A DNA stretch of 64,000 nucleotides from an uncultured Bacilli bacterium (GTDB lineage Bacteria > Bacillota_I > Bacilli_A > RF39 > UBA660). Both the position numbers and the translations under genes were made by a program. Location: NCBI GenBank assembly GCA_947629315.1, contig CANRDB010000002.1:44104-108103 (forward strand), written 5' to 3'. The notes below the pieces were generated by a model. That model had not been told where the DNA came from. It saw only the letters and a program-made list of their open reading frames with translations, and did not search any database. Position 1 is the first letter of the stretch; each line of letters begins with the position of its first letter. Positions 28,121-38,600 of this stretch are shown here, piece after piece.

Positions 28121-29227
28121 ATGATGGATCAAAAAAAAATAGGTAATTTTATTGCTACACTTAGAAAAGAAAAAAATATGACACAGGAAGATTTGGCGGG
28201 AAGATTATTTGTAGATAGATCTATTGTCTCTAAGTGGGAGAGAGGTCTATACATTCCAAAACATGATATGATTTTAAAAATCAGTAATATATTCGATGTT
28301 TCTGTAAATGAAATATATTATGGGGAAAGACAAAATGACGAGAATAAGGAAAAAGTTAATGAAGTTCCAATAAATATCATGGAAAACGCAGATAGAAAGC
28401 TAAGAAACATGAAAATAAAAAGTATTGGAATGATAACAATTATTGTAACTTTGTTCCTTTTTGGATTTTTTGTCTATTATTTTATAAATACCTATCGTTC
28501 TATTAGTGTTTATCGGATTTCTGGATTAGGAGAACATGTTCAGTTTTATAATGGATTGATGATTGTTTCAAGAGAATCTTCCTATATTCAACTAGGAGAA
28601 ATAGAATATCTACATGATAAAAAAATGAAAAATATTAAATTATATTATAAAAATGGAGAAATTGAAAAATTAATTTTTGAGGGTGATAATGGACAAACAT
28701 TGTTTATCAATCATTTTGATTCTTATACTTCATTTGATTATCAAGAAGTTAAGACAGTAATAAATAATATGTATATAGAGATTACTTATCAAGATGATGA
28801 GAAAGAAACTATAAAGTTAGATGTCAAAAGAGATTTCGTTAATAAAAAAGTTTTCTATTCTTCGGATAATTCTCAAGGAGAAGAGCAGTCAAATGAAACA
28901 GAACTTCCCATTCCACAATATATTTTAGATAATTTTATTTATAAAGATGACGAAGACTTGTACTATTTTGAAACACAAAAAGGAGATAAACTGGTTAAAC
29001 AAACTTACTACTATCAAATCGGTTTTTATGTAGTGGAAGAAATTATGTCAGACCATACTTTTCGTTTTGAATATTTATATCCAACAGATATTCACTATGA
29101 TTTAGATTCTAATGATACTTCTAACTATATTCCTTCTTTAGAAGAATGTATTTCTGGAGAGTGTAATCCTTCTATCATTAATTATTTTATTGACGAATAT
29201 ATTAATCAGATAGGTTTTGAAAAGTAA
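28121..29227 (+). CDS. XRE-family transcriptional regulator fused to TM and extracytoplasmic domain
   Basis: IGNFIATLRKEKNMTQEDLAGRLFVDRSIVSKWERGLYIPKHDMI HTH; TM IGMITIIVTLFLFGFFVYYF. Confidence 0.8.
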   Translation: MMDQKKIGNFIATLRKEKNMTQEDLAGRLFVDRSIVSKWERGLYIPKHDMILKISNIFDVSVNEIYYGERQNDENKEKVNEVPINIMENADRKLRNMKIKSIGMITIIVTLFLFGFFVYYFINTYRSISVYRISGLGEHVQFYNGLMIVSRESSYIQLGEIEYLHDKKMKNIKLYYKNGEIEKLIFEGDNGQTLFINHFDSYTSFDYQEVKTVINNMYIEITYQDDEKETIKLDVKRDFVNKKVFYSSDNSQGEEQSNETELPIPQYILDNFIYKDDEDLYYFETQKGDKLVKQTYYYQIGFYVVEEIMSDHTFRFEYLYPTDIHYDLDSNDTSNYIPSLEECISGECNPSIINYFIDEYINQIGFEK

Positions 29228-29293
29228 AGGGAAATTTTTGCCCTTTACTTTTTTTATATGAAGCATTAAGATGAAGTTAGAAAGGAGAGTAAT

Positions 29294-30049
29294 ATGAGGC
29301 GAATCATCAGAACTTTTCTTATTGCTTTTTTACTTTTGTGTGTCTTAACATGTTTTCCATTAGTTAGAGCACTTTCAAAAACTCCTGCTAAGATTTATAA
29401 AAATAATCATGGTGTTGTATTAACAGAAGAACAGTATAATATAATCATTGATATGTATGGGAAAAATTATTTTTATAAGATGACAGCCGATGATTATGAA
29501 TGGTTTGAAGAAGCATTTACAAACGGAACTGAAATAGAAATGAAATTTTATGATGGTTATCAAAATAATTTAATGGGAATGACACATTCCACTGATAGTA
29601 AGAAAATTTCAATTCTAAAAAGTTGTTCATCTACTAAATGCACAGTTATAACTACTGTTAAATGGTTAAAGAATCCAAAGGTTAGAAGTTATGATGTAAT
29701 TGGAACACGATTTAATGGCACCAATTTAGCAGAAAATACCATCATTACTAGAGTTCTATCAAGCAATGGGGTTGAATATTTCAATAATTTAACGCAATAT
29801 TCCAATGGATTTGGTGTGTCAGTAAAATTGCCAACTAGCGCAACAGACATAGTTATCGATCAAAAATTTTATGTGACATCTAGTGGTACGGTTTATGCCA
29901 GTTATCAACATGCTACAAAGACGATTTCTCTTGCCACAAGTAAACTTTTCACAATAGATTCATCTGGTTATGGAAAAGTTTTTAATTTTTATGGCAATGC
30001 ACAGGAGACATTCGACGGAATGGGCGGTGTTGATATTACTTTAAATTGA
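29294..30049 (+). CDS. Secreted hypothetical protein
   Basis: Signal peptide MRRIIRTFLIAFLLLCVLTCFPLVRA; intact 251-aa ORF. Confidence 0.65.
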   Translation: MRRIIRTFLIAFLLLCVLTCFPLVRALSKTPAKIYKNNHGVVLTEEQYNIIIDMYGKNYFYKMTADDYEWFEEAFTNGTEIEMKFYDGYQNNLMGMTHSTDSKKISILKSCSSTKCTVITTVKWLKNPKVRSYDVIGTRFNGTNLAENTIITRVLSSNGVEYFNNLTQYSNGFGVSVKLPTSATDIVIDQKFYVTSSGTVYASYQHATKTISLATSKLFTIDSSGYGKVFNFYGNAQETFDGMGGVDITLN

Positions 30050-30105
30050 TAATATTAGACTTTAAATTTTAAAGTTTAATAAATCTAAATGTAAAGGAGT
30101 GGAGA

Positions 30106-30478
30106 ATGAAAAAGACTTGGAATACTTACGGGATTATTTTTGATGGTAAGTGTTTCTAATGCTAGAGCATCTTGGAGGGGATTTTCCGGGTCTGCAAATT
30201 ATGTTGCTACTAATTTAAGCAGTCCAGAGATAAAAAATAATGATTCAATGTATTCCTATGTAAAATGGCAAACAAGTAGTAAATCTGGGCATAGAATGTG
30301 GTTTACTCTTAAGGATGTTAATAAGAATGCAAAAGGAAAAATTTTATTATCTGAACCAACTGGTAAAGAAGAAAAATTTAAAACAGATACTTATGAAGAT
30401 AGTAAATATCACCTTTGAGGAAACAGAGAACATTTGCTTGATGCTACTGTTTATGTAACTGGGGAATTTCAACCATAA
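30106..30478 (+). pseudogene. Decayed small secreted-protein gene (frameshifted signal peptide, in-frame TGA)
   Basis: GGAGTGGAGA ATG AAA AAG start is out of frame with MVSVSNARASWRGFSGSANYV...; TGA then GNREHLLDATVYVTGEFQP* continues in the same frame. Confidence 0.65.
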
Positions 30479-30759
30479 TTTAAAAGGTCAAATTTTAGTA
30501 AAAATACTAGATTTTTTTAATTCGTGGATTAAATTCTCCAAAATGGATAGTAATTCTCTGTTTTGGGGGTGTAGGTTTATACTATGAATTTGCTACAATA
30601 AACTTGAAAGAAGGGAAAAACATATATGGTTGAACTTTTTAAATGTTAGAAAATTTTATGGGAAATTTTTGCCCTTGAATTTTTTTTCTACAGAGAATTA
30701 AAATGAAATTAGAAAAGAGGATAAATGGATATTTAAGAGTTAGAATAAAATAAAGGCAC

Positions 30760-31136
30760 AATTGTGAAAAAAATATCATTAGTTTAAAAGTTGATAATAC
30801 TGTTGCACTCTCTGTTAAGTTGTTTATATTTCAAGTTCCAACACATATTCAGAAAAAGTAACATCAAGTGGTGCTTCAGTTACCTATTTGCTACCTTCTT
30901 CTAAATCTATAACTTCTATGAGTGCATATCTTTACTTTGATGTCGATAAAAATACGACTTCAACTATTAAACGATTAAATGCTTATGGTGATTATGCTCA
31001 TTCTACAAAGAGTATTAGTGAAGCAAATGCTCCTAACCATAATATTAATAAAAGCGGTATAACACATTTGAACTCAACTTCAAGTTATTTTGATACGTTT
31101 GATATTTCAAAAGCAATTTGGAATGGAAGTTGGTAA
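30760..31136 (+). pseudogene. Remnant of another secreted-protein gene (C-terminal ORF only)
   Basis: ORF SVTYLLPSSKSITSMSAYLYFDVDKN...FDISKAIWNGSW* without recognisable start or signal peptide. Confidence 0.45.
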
Positions 31137-31212
31137 ACAAATTTTGATATTAAATTTTAAAATGTATGTTTTAAGATTTAATATATAAGTATAAAAGAAA
31201 GGTGGTGATAAA

Positions 31213-31644
31213 ATGAAAATGTACAAAAAAATATTAACAATTTCAGCGTTAAGTTTATCTGCCTTCTTTTGTCTAACTTTTGCTAAGGCTATAGATTTAA
31301 CAAAATCAGATGCACCTATTAATGCGGCTGTTCCAACGAAACAAAAATATGCATATGTTGCTGATAGAGACAAACAGATGGCTACTACATATGGAATTGC
31401 TACTTTAACATTAATGGATCCAGCTGCAGTTACATTTTCGGCTGTAATAGTGCGTGATGGTAAATTAGGAAATTGGGGTGAAGGAACTGTATTGTATAAG
31501 AAAGATATGAGTGATGATTCTGTTAGTGGAATGGTTGATTATGGCGAAGTGTGTAATCCAGGGACTACAATGAGAGCGCGTTTCCGTAATCATAACTATA
31601 CATTTAACTCAAACCAGATTGAAGGTACATTTAGATATCTTTAA
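31213..31644 (+). CDS. Small secreted protein associated with ABC transporter
   Basis: GGTGGTGATAAA ATG; signal peptide MKMYKKILTISALSLSAFFCLTFAKA. Confidence 0.6.
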   Translation: MKMYKKILTISALSLSAFFCLTFAKAIDLTKSDAPINAAVPTKQKYAYVADRDKQMATTYGIATLTLMDPAAVTFSAVIVRDGKLGNWGEGTVLYKKDMSDDSVSGMVDYGEVCNPGTTMRARFRNHNYTFNSNQIEGTFRYL

Positions 31645-31695
31645 TGACGTAAAGCTCGGAATATACTGGGCTTTGTGTCGAAGTGGAGGATTTTT

Positions 31696-32505
31696 ATGAA
31701 AGAATTAAAATATAATGTTCAACTTTTATTTAAAAAAAAGGAATTTTATATTTCGATACTAATTATATTGTTTATTAATCTATTCCATGCTTTTTTATGC
31801 ATAAGAAATTCTATAAGTTTAGATGTTGCATTAGAACAAACTCGTACAGGAGAATATCAATTTATTCTTTATAATGCTCTTATTCAATTAACTTCTTTAA
31901 TTATCATTGTTTTACCTATTGTTTCTGCTATGGTTTTTGCAGATTCTAGTTGGATAGAAAATAAAACTAAAATTACAAATATGATTTTTTTTAGGTTAAA
32001 TTACAGAAAAAATATATTTATTAGATTTATCATGAATATATTGATTACAATGGTTATTTTGTTTTTAGGTTTTATGTTTAATTATTTGGTTTTGAGAATT
32101 GTTTATGGGACAGGAAATAGACTTTCTTTTTGGTCTGATTTGGGATTTAAATTAGAATATAATCCCGCATGGTTTTTAGAAAATATTAGAATTATGAATC
32201 CCGTTTTATTTGTAATTTTAATTAGTTTATCGGTATCATTTGTTTTAGGATTGTTATCAGGTATTTCTTATTTACTTTCTTTTTTTATCAAGAAAAGAGT
32301 AGTGATATACTTTATTCCTTTTTTGCTAATTATATTGAGCGAAGTTATTTTATCATTTTTAGGATTTAATGTCTCTCTTTTAACCTTTTTACAGCCTTTT
32401 TCCATGTACGGAATAAGAGATTTTCTTGTTGGATGCCTGTTATTAATTATGATTAGTGTATTTTTATTACTTATCATTTTAAAAAAGAAGGATGTTTTAC
32501 TATGA
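31696..32505 (+). CDS. ABC-2-like membrane permease
   Basis: Six-ish TM helices; overlaps next gene start. Confidence 0.55.
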   Translation: MKELKYNVQLLFKKKEFYISILIILFINLFHAFLCIRNSISLDVALEQTRTGEYQFILYNALIQLTSLIIIVLPIVSAMVFADSSWIENKTKITNMIFFRLNYRKNIFIRFIMNILITMVILFLGFMFNYLVLRIVYGTGNRLSFWSDLGFKLEYNPAWFLENIRIMNPVLFVILISLSVSFVLGLLSGISYLLSFFIKKRVVIYFIPFLLIILSEVILSFLGFNVSLLTFLQPFSMYGIRDFLVGCLLLIMISVFLLLIILKKKDVLL

Positions 32506-33182
32506 AATATATTTTAAAGAGTCCAATTATTATTTCTTGTTATATCATTGTAATCATTTTGGGCTTTCTTATTGGAAACGATATTTCAAATAATTTTTTG
32601 GAATTGTATCTCGCTAAAATGTCTTCTGTTCCAGCAAGATATATTTTATTGTCATTTGCAATTTTCATTCATTATATAGTCTACAACCATTTAAATGTTT
32701 ATGGACTATTTTTAAGGGAAAAAAATTTTTTAAACTTTTCTTTTTATATCATTAAAGTAGAATTTGTCATATTGACTACATTATTTATAATGTTACATAT
32801 TCCTATTCTTATTATGGAATATAATCATTTTATAGAAAATATTTTTCTTATAGTAAAAATAATTTTTAATGATATCATTTTTTCATTAGCCTTTATTAGT
32901 ATTATAAGAATGATAGATACTAAATTAAGAAATCGTTCTACGTCGTGCTTTTCAGTTTTTATAATATTTGCTGTTATAGATTTTATTCTTGAATATTTTA
33001 ATTATGTTACGGACAATTATCTTTTTGATTTTAGTTATATATTAATTTTGCCTAGTTTATATAAAAATTATTTCATAATATTTTTACTTGTTTTATCGTT
33101 TATAGTATATTCTACGGTAAAGTCTCTTGATTTAATGATGAAGAATGATTATTTCTTGGATGAAAATTATGAAAAAAGTTAG
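32502..33182 (+). CDS. Membrane permease component
   Basis: Multi-TM ORF in overlapping gene chain. Confidence 0.5.
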   Translation: MKYILKSPIIISCYIIVIILGFLIGNDISNNFLELYLAKMSSVPARYILLSFAIFIHYIVYNHLNVYGLFLREKNFLNFSFYIIKVEFVILTTLFIMLHIPILIMEYNHFIENIFLIVKIIFNDIIFSLAFISIIRMIDTKLRNRSTSCFSVFIIFAVIDFILEYFNYVTDNYLFDFSYILILPSLYKNYFIIFLLVLSFIVYSTVKSLDLMMKNDYFLDENYEKS

Positions 33183-33804
33183 TATTAAAGATATTTTTAT
33201 ATTCCTATTATTTATGCTAGGAATTTGTTATTTGAAAAAAAATTACATTAATGAATTTGACACTTCACTATCAATATATGAAACCTTTGTCTTTTGGGGA
33301 GATAATCAAATTGTTAATTTAATTTGGTATTTACCAATATTATTAAATTTATATATAATTGGAAAAAAATATTTTTATCAAATTTTGAGATTTGACATGA
33401 GATTTAAAAATAGAAGTGATTATATTCGTTATCAATTGAAACAATGTATCGTATTTTCATTAATTTTTAATTTTTTGATATTATTCTTTCAATTTATAAT
33501 ATTAATTGGAAAATTAGGAACTATAAATATCACTTTTCTATTATTTTGCATGAAATATATTATTGAAATGATTTTTATGAATGTTGTTTTTATACTTATA
33601 TCAATGAATTTAAATAATTTTACATATACATTTATATTAGTCGTCTTTTTACAAATTTTTAGTTTAACGATGATTGATGTTAATGATAAATATCCTTTTT
33701 TGAATTTATATGGTGGCTATAAAATAAATTTTTTAACCTTAATACTGCTGTTTTTATGCTTAAAAGGGATAGTGTTAAAGTATAAATTTTTTGAATTAAA
33801 ATAG
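33145..33804 (+). CDS. Membrane permease component
   Basis: Multi-TM ORF in overlapping gene chain, start probably at ATG 33169. Confidence 0.5.
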   Translation: MIISWMKIMKKVSIKDIFIFLLFMLGICYLKKNYINEFDTSLSIYETFVFWGDNQIVNLIWYLPILLNLYIIGKKYFYQILRFDMRFKNRSDYIRYQLKQCIVFSLIFNFLILFFQFIILIGKLGTINITFLLFCMKYIIEMIFMNVVFILISMNLNNFTYTFILVVFLQIFSLTMIDVNDKYPFLNLYGGYKINFLTLILLFLCLKGIVLKYKFFELK

Positions 33805-33814
33805 GAGGAGATTT

Positions 33815-34456
33815 ATGATTTTAGAAGTAAAGAAATATACAAAAAAAATTAAGGATAAAACAGTATTAGATAATGTAAATCTAACTCTTAAGAGCGGTAA
33901 TATATATGGCTTTTATGGGAGAAATGGTTCTGGAAAAACTATGCTATTTAGAGCAATTGCTACTTTAATTTTTCCTACAGAAGGGGATATTATCATCGAT
34001 AAAAAGTCTATTGTAACAGAGGATTATGATTTGCGTAAAATAGGATTATTATTAGAGGATCCTGGTTTTTATCCTCATTTAAATGGATTAGAAAATCTAT
34101 CCATGCTATATGAAATTAATCATGACCGTGATATTGAATATATGAAAAAAATTTTAAAAAAAGTTGGATTAGAGGAAGATTACAAAAAGAAATATAAAGA
34201 ATATTCTTTAGGTATGAAGCAAAAGTTACGTTTAGCTCAAGCAATAATGGAAAATCAGGAATTAATCATATTAGATGAACCGACGAATGGTTTAGATGAG
34301 GCAAGTGTAGAGAACGTATATAAAATTCTTTTACAATTAAAAAAGGAAAATAAATTAATATTAATTGCCAGTCATAACAAAGATGATTTAAAATTGCTAT
34401 GTGACAAAATATTTAAAATTGATAATGGCAGAATAACCGGAGATATAAAGTTATGA
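33815..34456 (+). CDS. ABC transporter ATP-binding protein
   Basis: GFYGRNGSGKTMLFRAIA Walker A, YSLGMKQKLRLAQAIM signature, LIILDEPTNGLDE Walker B. Confidence 0.93.
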   Translation: MILEVKKYTKKIKDKTVLDNVNLTLKSGNIYGFYGRNGSGKTMLFRAIATLIFPTEGDIIIDKKSIVTEDYDLRKIGLLLEDPGFYPHLNGLENLSMLYEINHDRDIEYMKKILKKVGLEEDYKKKYKEYSLGMKQKLRLAQAIMENQELIILDEPTNGLDEASVENVYKILLQLKKENKLILIASHNKDDLKLLCDKIFKIDNGRITGDIKL

Positions 34457-35184
34457 AAAAAATAATTAAATTTTTCCTCTTTGGAATATTCGTTTTAACA
34501 ATTGCGACAATTGTACTAATTTTTTATGCTAAGGAAAATATAAAAAATCTTGATTACGATGAATATTTAAAAAATGGCCAATATACTTTAATAGCAAAAG
34601 ATCAATATAATTTAGTATTTAACTTAGAAGATTTCTTTATTGATGATAAAGTTGAATCACTCAAGGATTTAGAAGATTTATCGGATTACATATTAATTGT
34701 TAAAGTATCGCAAAATCCTACATTTATAGGAAGGGGAATTTTAAACAATTGCACTATTAAAAAAGTATTAAAAGGTAATAATGTGGAAGAAGGAATGTCA
34801 ATTCCTATTTATGATTTAATTGCTGAATGGGGTAATGATTCTGTCCTTTACTTAGATGGAAGTACACCTTTAGAGGTAGGAAATGAATATTTAGTATTTT
34901 TAAAGAATGCAACAAATGCGACGGTTAAAAATGCTTTTGTATATTCTAGTATAAAATATGGACATTTTAATGCGAATCTGAATGCAAATGATGTTTTAAC
35001 CGGGTATGATTATACACCTTTGAAAATACTGGAAGCATCTAAATATAATTATATTTTTGCAAATGAAATTTTTACAGGAGAGACAAGTGAAGAAGTATTG
35101 CAAGAAAATATGGATATTCAAATAAAAAAATATAATAAAATTTCTGCTGATGTATATGAGAAATATTTTAATTCTAACTCATAA
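34453..35184 (+). CDS. Membrane-anchored extracytoplasmic hypothetical protein
   Basis: N-terminal TM, ATGA overlap with the ATPase gene. Confidence 0.6.
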   Translation: MKKIIKFFLFGIFVLTIATIVLIFYAKENIKNLDYDEYLKNGQYTLIAKDQYNLVFNLEDFFIDDKVESLKDLEDLSDYILIVKVSQNPTFIGRGILNNCTIKKVLKGNNVEEGMSIPIYDLIAEWGNDSVLYLDGSTPLEVGNEYLVFLKNATNATVKNAFVYSSIKYGHFNANLNANDVLTGYDYTPLKILEASKYNYIFANEIFTGETSEEVLQENMDIQIKKYNKISADVYEKYFNSNS

Positions 35185-35392
35185 GGTCTCCAAAAAATTG
35201 TAATAAATTTTGTCATATATTTGAATTCTTTTTTCTTGTTAGAAATTAAAATGAAACTAGAGGAAAGGGTAACATGAAATGAATAATCATGGTTTAAAAC
35301 TTGTTTAAAAGAAAGTTTTGTGTTTCTTTTTTTAGAATTGCGAAAACAAAAGAAAACTGTTATACTGAAATTAATAAGATAGGAAGTGTTGT

Positions 35393-37888
35393 ATGATAGA
35401 ATTAAAAAAAGTTAGTAAAGTATATCAATCGAAAGCATCCACTTCTACACAGGCTTTACAAGATGTTTCTTTTCAATTAGAAAATAAGGGAATGACTTTT
35501 ATTTTAGGAAAGAGTGGTAGTGGAAAGTCAACGCTCCTCCATCTATTAGGGGGACTCGACCAATTAACGAGTGGAGAAATTTTAGTAGCCAATACAAGTA
35601 TGAATGACTTTTCAAAGCAGGAATGGGATAGTTATCGAAATACTTATGTTGGATTTGTTTTTCAAGAGTTCCATGTCTTAGAATCTTATAATGTATATGA
35701 GAATATTGAATTATCTTTAGGGTTACAACGGAAAGCGATTTCTCACCAAGAAACTGACCAATTATTAGAAAAATTAGGAATTGGTGGGTTAGGAGAGCGT
35801 CGTATGAATGAATTATCAGGAGGACAAATTCAGAGAGTGGCGATAGCTCGTGCCTTGATTAAAAATCCTAAAATTATTTTAGCAGATGAACCTACTGGAA
35901 ATTTGGATACGCATAATGGAGAACAAATCTTTAAATTGTTAAAAGAGATTAGTAAAGACCGATTAGTAGTAGTGGTCACTCATGATCGAGAAGCAGCGAC
36001 AACGTATGGAGACCGGATTATTGAATTAGAAAATGGCAAAGTTATCGAAGACACTCATCCTCAAATAGAAAACAAAACATCCCCAAAGCCATCCTTTCAA
36101 AAATCTCATTTACCGTTTTTGTTTACACTAAAATTATCTTGGAATAATCTAAAAAGAAAACCTATTCGACTCATGATGACTGTTTTTTGTATGATGATTT
36201 GTGTTATTCTGACGGGCCTTTCTCTTTCCTTTTTATTGTTTTCTAAAGAAGAACTATATGCTCGAACAATGAGAGAGAATCATAATTTTGTTTATTCTAT
36301 TCAAAAGTGGGATAACATCAATCATCGATATGTGCCTTTGGAGGAAAAAGATTTTAGTAAGTTACAACAACTATCGGATACCAAATGGAATGTTGCTTAC
36401 TCTCTATATAATGAGGGAACAGATTTAGCTTTTGTATTTGGTGCTCCTAAGGATTCCTCTGACCGGTATTATCAACAACCATTTCCTACCCCTGTTTTTA
36501 TAGAGGTGGAAGATGATCAAATTTTAACTCCAATTGTGGGAAGATTACCAGAAAATGATCGAGAGATTGTTGTTCATCGATATTTTGTAGAATACGCTAG
36601 TAAATTAGGAGTAAAGACAAGTTCTGGAGAACTCTACTATCCTAAAGATATTGAGGATTTGCTAAAGACGGATGTCGAATTAAAATTAGGGGAGAATGCT
36701 GTTCGAGTAGTTGGGGTTATCGATGATGATAATGCAATATTCCAGGAAGCTTACGAAAAAGGTATTTTTCAGATAGGAATTCTACTGGATGATGACCTAG
36801 AACTGTATGAATTTTTTGAGAGAACATATCGTGCTCATGCGGCTAGAATTTATGTAAAAGGGTTTACCAAGACATCCATTTTAAAAGATAATCCTCTCAG
36901 TTATTTGGATACTATCCAAAATCAAACTGTCTTAAAAGGTGGTTTAAAGACACTAAATTCTCCTATGACAGTGATGACGAAAGATGGTAAAAAAGAGATA
37001 TCAGAGTTAAAAGAAAAAGAAATCATAGTGTCTTATGATACCTTTGTATCGCGTTCTTATTCTTATTATGAAGAATTTGTTCAGTACATGGAAACTCACC
37101 AAAAAGAATCTAGTTATGAGAAGATGAAAGAACAATTTATACAGGTTTATTTACAAGAGCATCCTAGCCAAATTTCCTTGACGTTTTATCAAGGATATGG
37201 AAATCGGAGAGAGGCCAAGAATGAAACTTTCACGATTGTGGGTGTTTCCTTAGAAGAAGATAATTATATTAGTAATACGTATGTAGAGAATTATCACCCA
37301 GAGTTGAAGTTAATTGATTCCGTATATGGATATGATGATGACCTTACTCATGTGCAAAAAACTTTTCAAAAAATACCTTCTCAAACGATAGTAGAAAGTG
37401 GGGAATTAACTTCTGCTCAGTTATTCAGTTATCACACTGATTATACGGATGAAATAGAAGAGATTTCTAATCAAATGAAACAAGCCGCTCCTTTTATCTA
37501 TCTAATGAGTGTGATTTCCTTATTGTTTACCTTTTTATTCCTTACAAATTTTATTGGTCTATCCATTCTGCAAAGTCATAAAGATATTGGTATTTTAATG
37601 GCTCTAGGAACCAGTCATCGGGATATTTTAAAAATCTTTGGATATGAATCCTTTATGACTTCGTTCCTATCATGGTGTTTGGGAATCATTGGTTGGATTG
37701 CTGTGAGTCAGATTGTGAATCGATTTGTTTTTGGAACTTATCTATTTCAACTTCATGCATTATCCCATCCACCTGTATTAGCTTTATTTCTTTTAGTATT
37801 TATGGTGATGATCGTTTTTTCTATCACGGTAATTGCCCTTAGAAGAGTTTCCATCATAAAACCAATGGATGCGATTCTCAATAAATAG
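35393..37888 (+). CDS. MacB/FtsX-type ABC transporter (fused ATPase-permease)
   Basis: GKSGSGKSTLLHLLGGLD, LSGGQIQRVAIARALIKNPKIILADEPTGNLD; C-terminal FtsX-like TMs. Confidence 0.92.
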   Translation: MIELKKVSKVYQSKASTSTQALQDVSFQLENKGMTFILGKSGSGKSTLLHLLGGLDQLTSGEILVANTSMNDFSKQEWDSYRNTYVGFVFQEFHVLESYNVYENIELSLGLQRKAISHQETDQLLEKLGIGGLGERRMNELSGGQIQRVAIARALIKNPKIILADEPTGNLDTHNGEQIFKLLKEISKDRLVVVVTHDREAATTYGDRIIELENGKVIEDTHPQIENKTSPKPSFQKSHLPFLFTLKLSWNNLKRKPIRLMMTVFCMMICVILTGLSLSFLLFSKEELYARTMRENHNFVYSIQKWDNINHRYVPLEEKDFSKLQQLSDTKWNVAYSLYNEGTDLAFVFGAPKDSSDRYYQQPFPTPVFIEVEDDQILTPIVGRLPENDREIVVHRYFVEYASKLGVKTSSGELYYPKDIEDLLKTDVELKLGENAVRVVGVIDDDNAIFQEAYEKGIFQIGILLDDDLELYEFFERTYRAHAARIYVKGFTKTSILKDNPLSYLDTIQNQTVLKGGLKTLNSPMTVMTKDGKKEISELKEKEIIVSYDTFVSRSYSYYEEFVQYMETHQKESSYEKMKEQFIQVYLQEHPSQISLTFYQGYGNRREAKNETFTIVGVSLEEDNYISNTYVENYHPELKLIDSVYGYDDDLTHVQKTFQKIPSQTIVESGELTSAQLFSYHTDYTDEIEEISNQMKQAAPFIYLMSVISLLFTFLFLTNFIGLSILQSHKDIGILMALGTSHRDILKIFGYESFMTSFLSWCLGIIGWIAVSQIVNRFVFGTYLFQLHALSHPPVLALFLLVFMVMIVFSITVIALRRVSIIKPMDAILNK

Positions 37889-37896
37889 ATATTAAG

Positions 37897-37933
37897 AAAC
37901 TCGTTTCTCAAAAGAGAAGAAACGAGTTTTTTT
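37897..37933 (+). terminator. Strong intrinsic terminator
   Basis: AAACTCGTTTCT...AGAAACGAGTTTTTTT. Confidence 0.8.
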
Positions 37934-37999
37934 GTGGAAAATCTTTTTTTCTTTGTTTTATTTATCTTGCTTTGACATAGAGTTAAATAGAGGTGACAT

Positions 38000-38404
38000 A
38001 TGAAAAAAGTTTTACTATTCATGATTTCTTTATGGTTCTTGATTCCTAGTGTAAGAGCAGAGGAGGGAAATTTACTCGCACCGAGTGCGAAGAGTGCGAT
38101 TTTAATAGAAGCATCAACAGGGCAAGTACTCTATGAATTTAATTCTCATGAGAAATTAGCGCCCGCTTCCATGACAAAAATGATGAGTTTATTATTAATT
38201 ATGGAAGCGCTTGATAATGGTTCTCTTTCTTTAGATACCAAAATCACAGCTAGTAAGCATGCATCCGATATGGGTGGTTCTCAAATTCTGTTAGAGGAAG
38301 GAGAGGTTATGACGGTTGAAGACTTATTAAAAGGAATTACAATTGCGAGTGGGAATGAACTAGTGGTATCTATAAAGCAGTCGCTGGTTTCAAAAGATAT
38401 ATAA
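38000..38404 (+). pseudogene. dacA: 5' part of interrupted D-Ala-D-Ala carboxypeptidase (native codons 38000-38356)
   Basis: Signal peptide, SxxK (ASMTK), ends at ...GITIASGN then foreign ELVVSIKQSLVSKDI*; in-frame remainder at 50866. Confidence 0.92.
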
Positions 38405-38474
38405 AAAATTGAATGATTTACAAAGAAATTTTTTTATGATATATTAATAATATAAATTATTTGAAGGAAGGAGC

Positions 38475-38549
38475 ATGATTAAGATGAAAAATTTACAAGT
38501 TATCGATAATGCAGAATTCATCACGACTCCTAATTTAGTAAACTTTTAG
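38475..38549 (+). CDS. Putative 24-aa leader peptide MIKMKNLQVIDNAEFITTPNLVNF
   Basis: RBS GAAGGAAGGAG upstream of ATG; contains antiterminator half; followed by intrinsic terminator. Confidence 0.6.
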   Translation: MIKMKNLQVIDNAEFITTPNLVNF

Positions 38550-38600
38550 GAAGATTCTTTTAGATTCTAGAACTGATTCTGCATTATGCAGAATTTTTTT
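38506..38600 (+). promoter_or_regulatory. Attenuator: mutually exclusive antiterminator (38506-38517 with 38576-38587) and terminator (38576-38583 with 38587-38594 + T7)
   Basis: ATAATGCAGAAT / ATTCTGCATTAT 12-bp complementarity versus ATTCTGCA-tta-TGCAGAAT hairpin + TTTTTTT. Confidence 0.65.
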
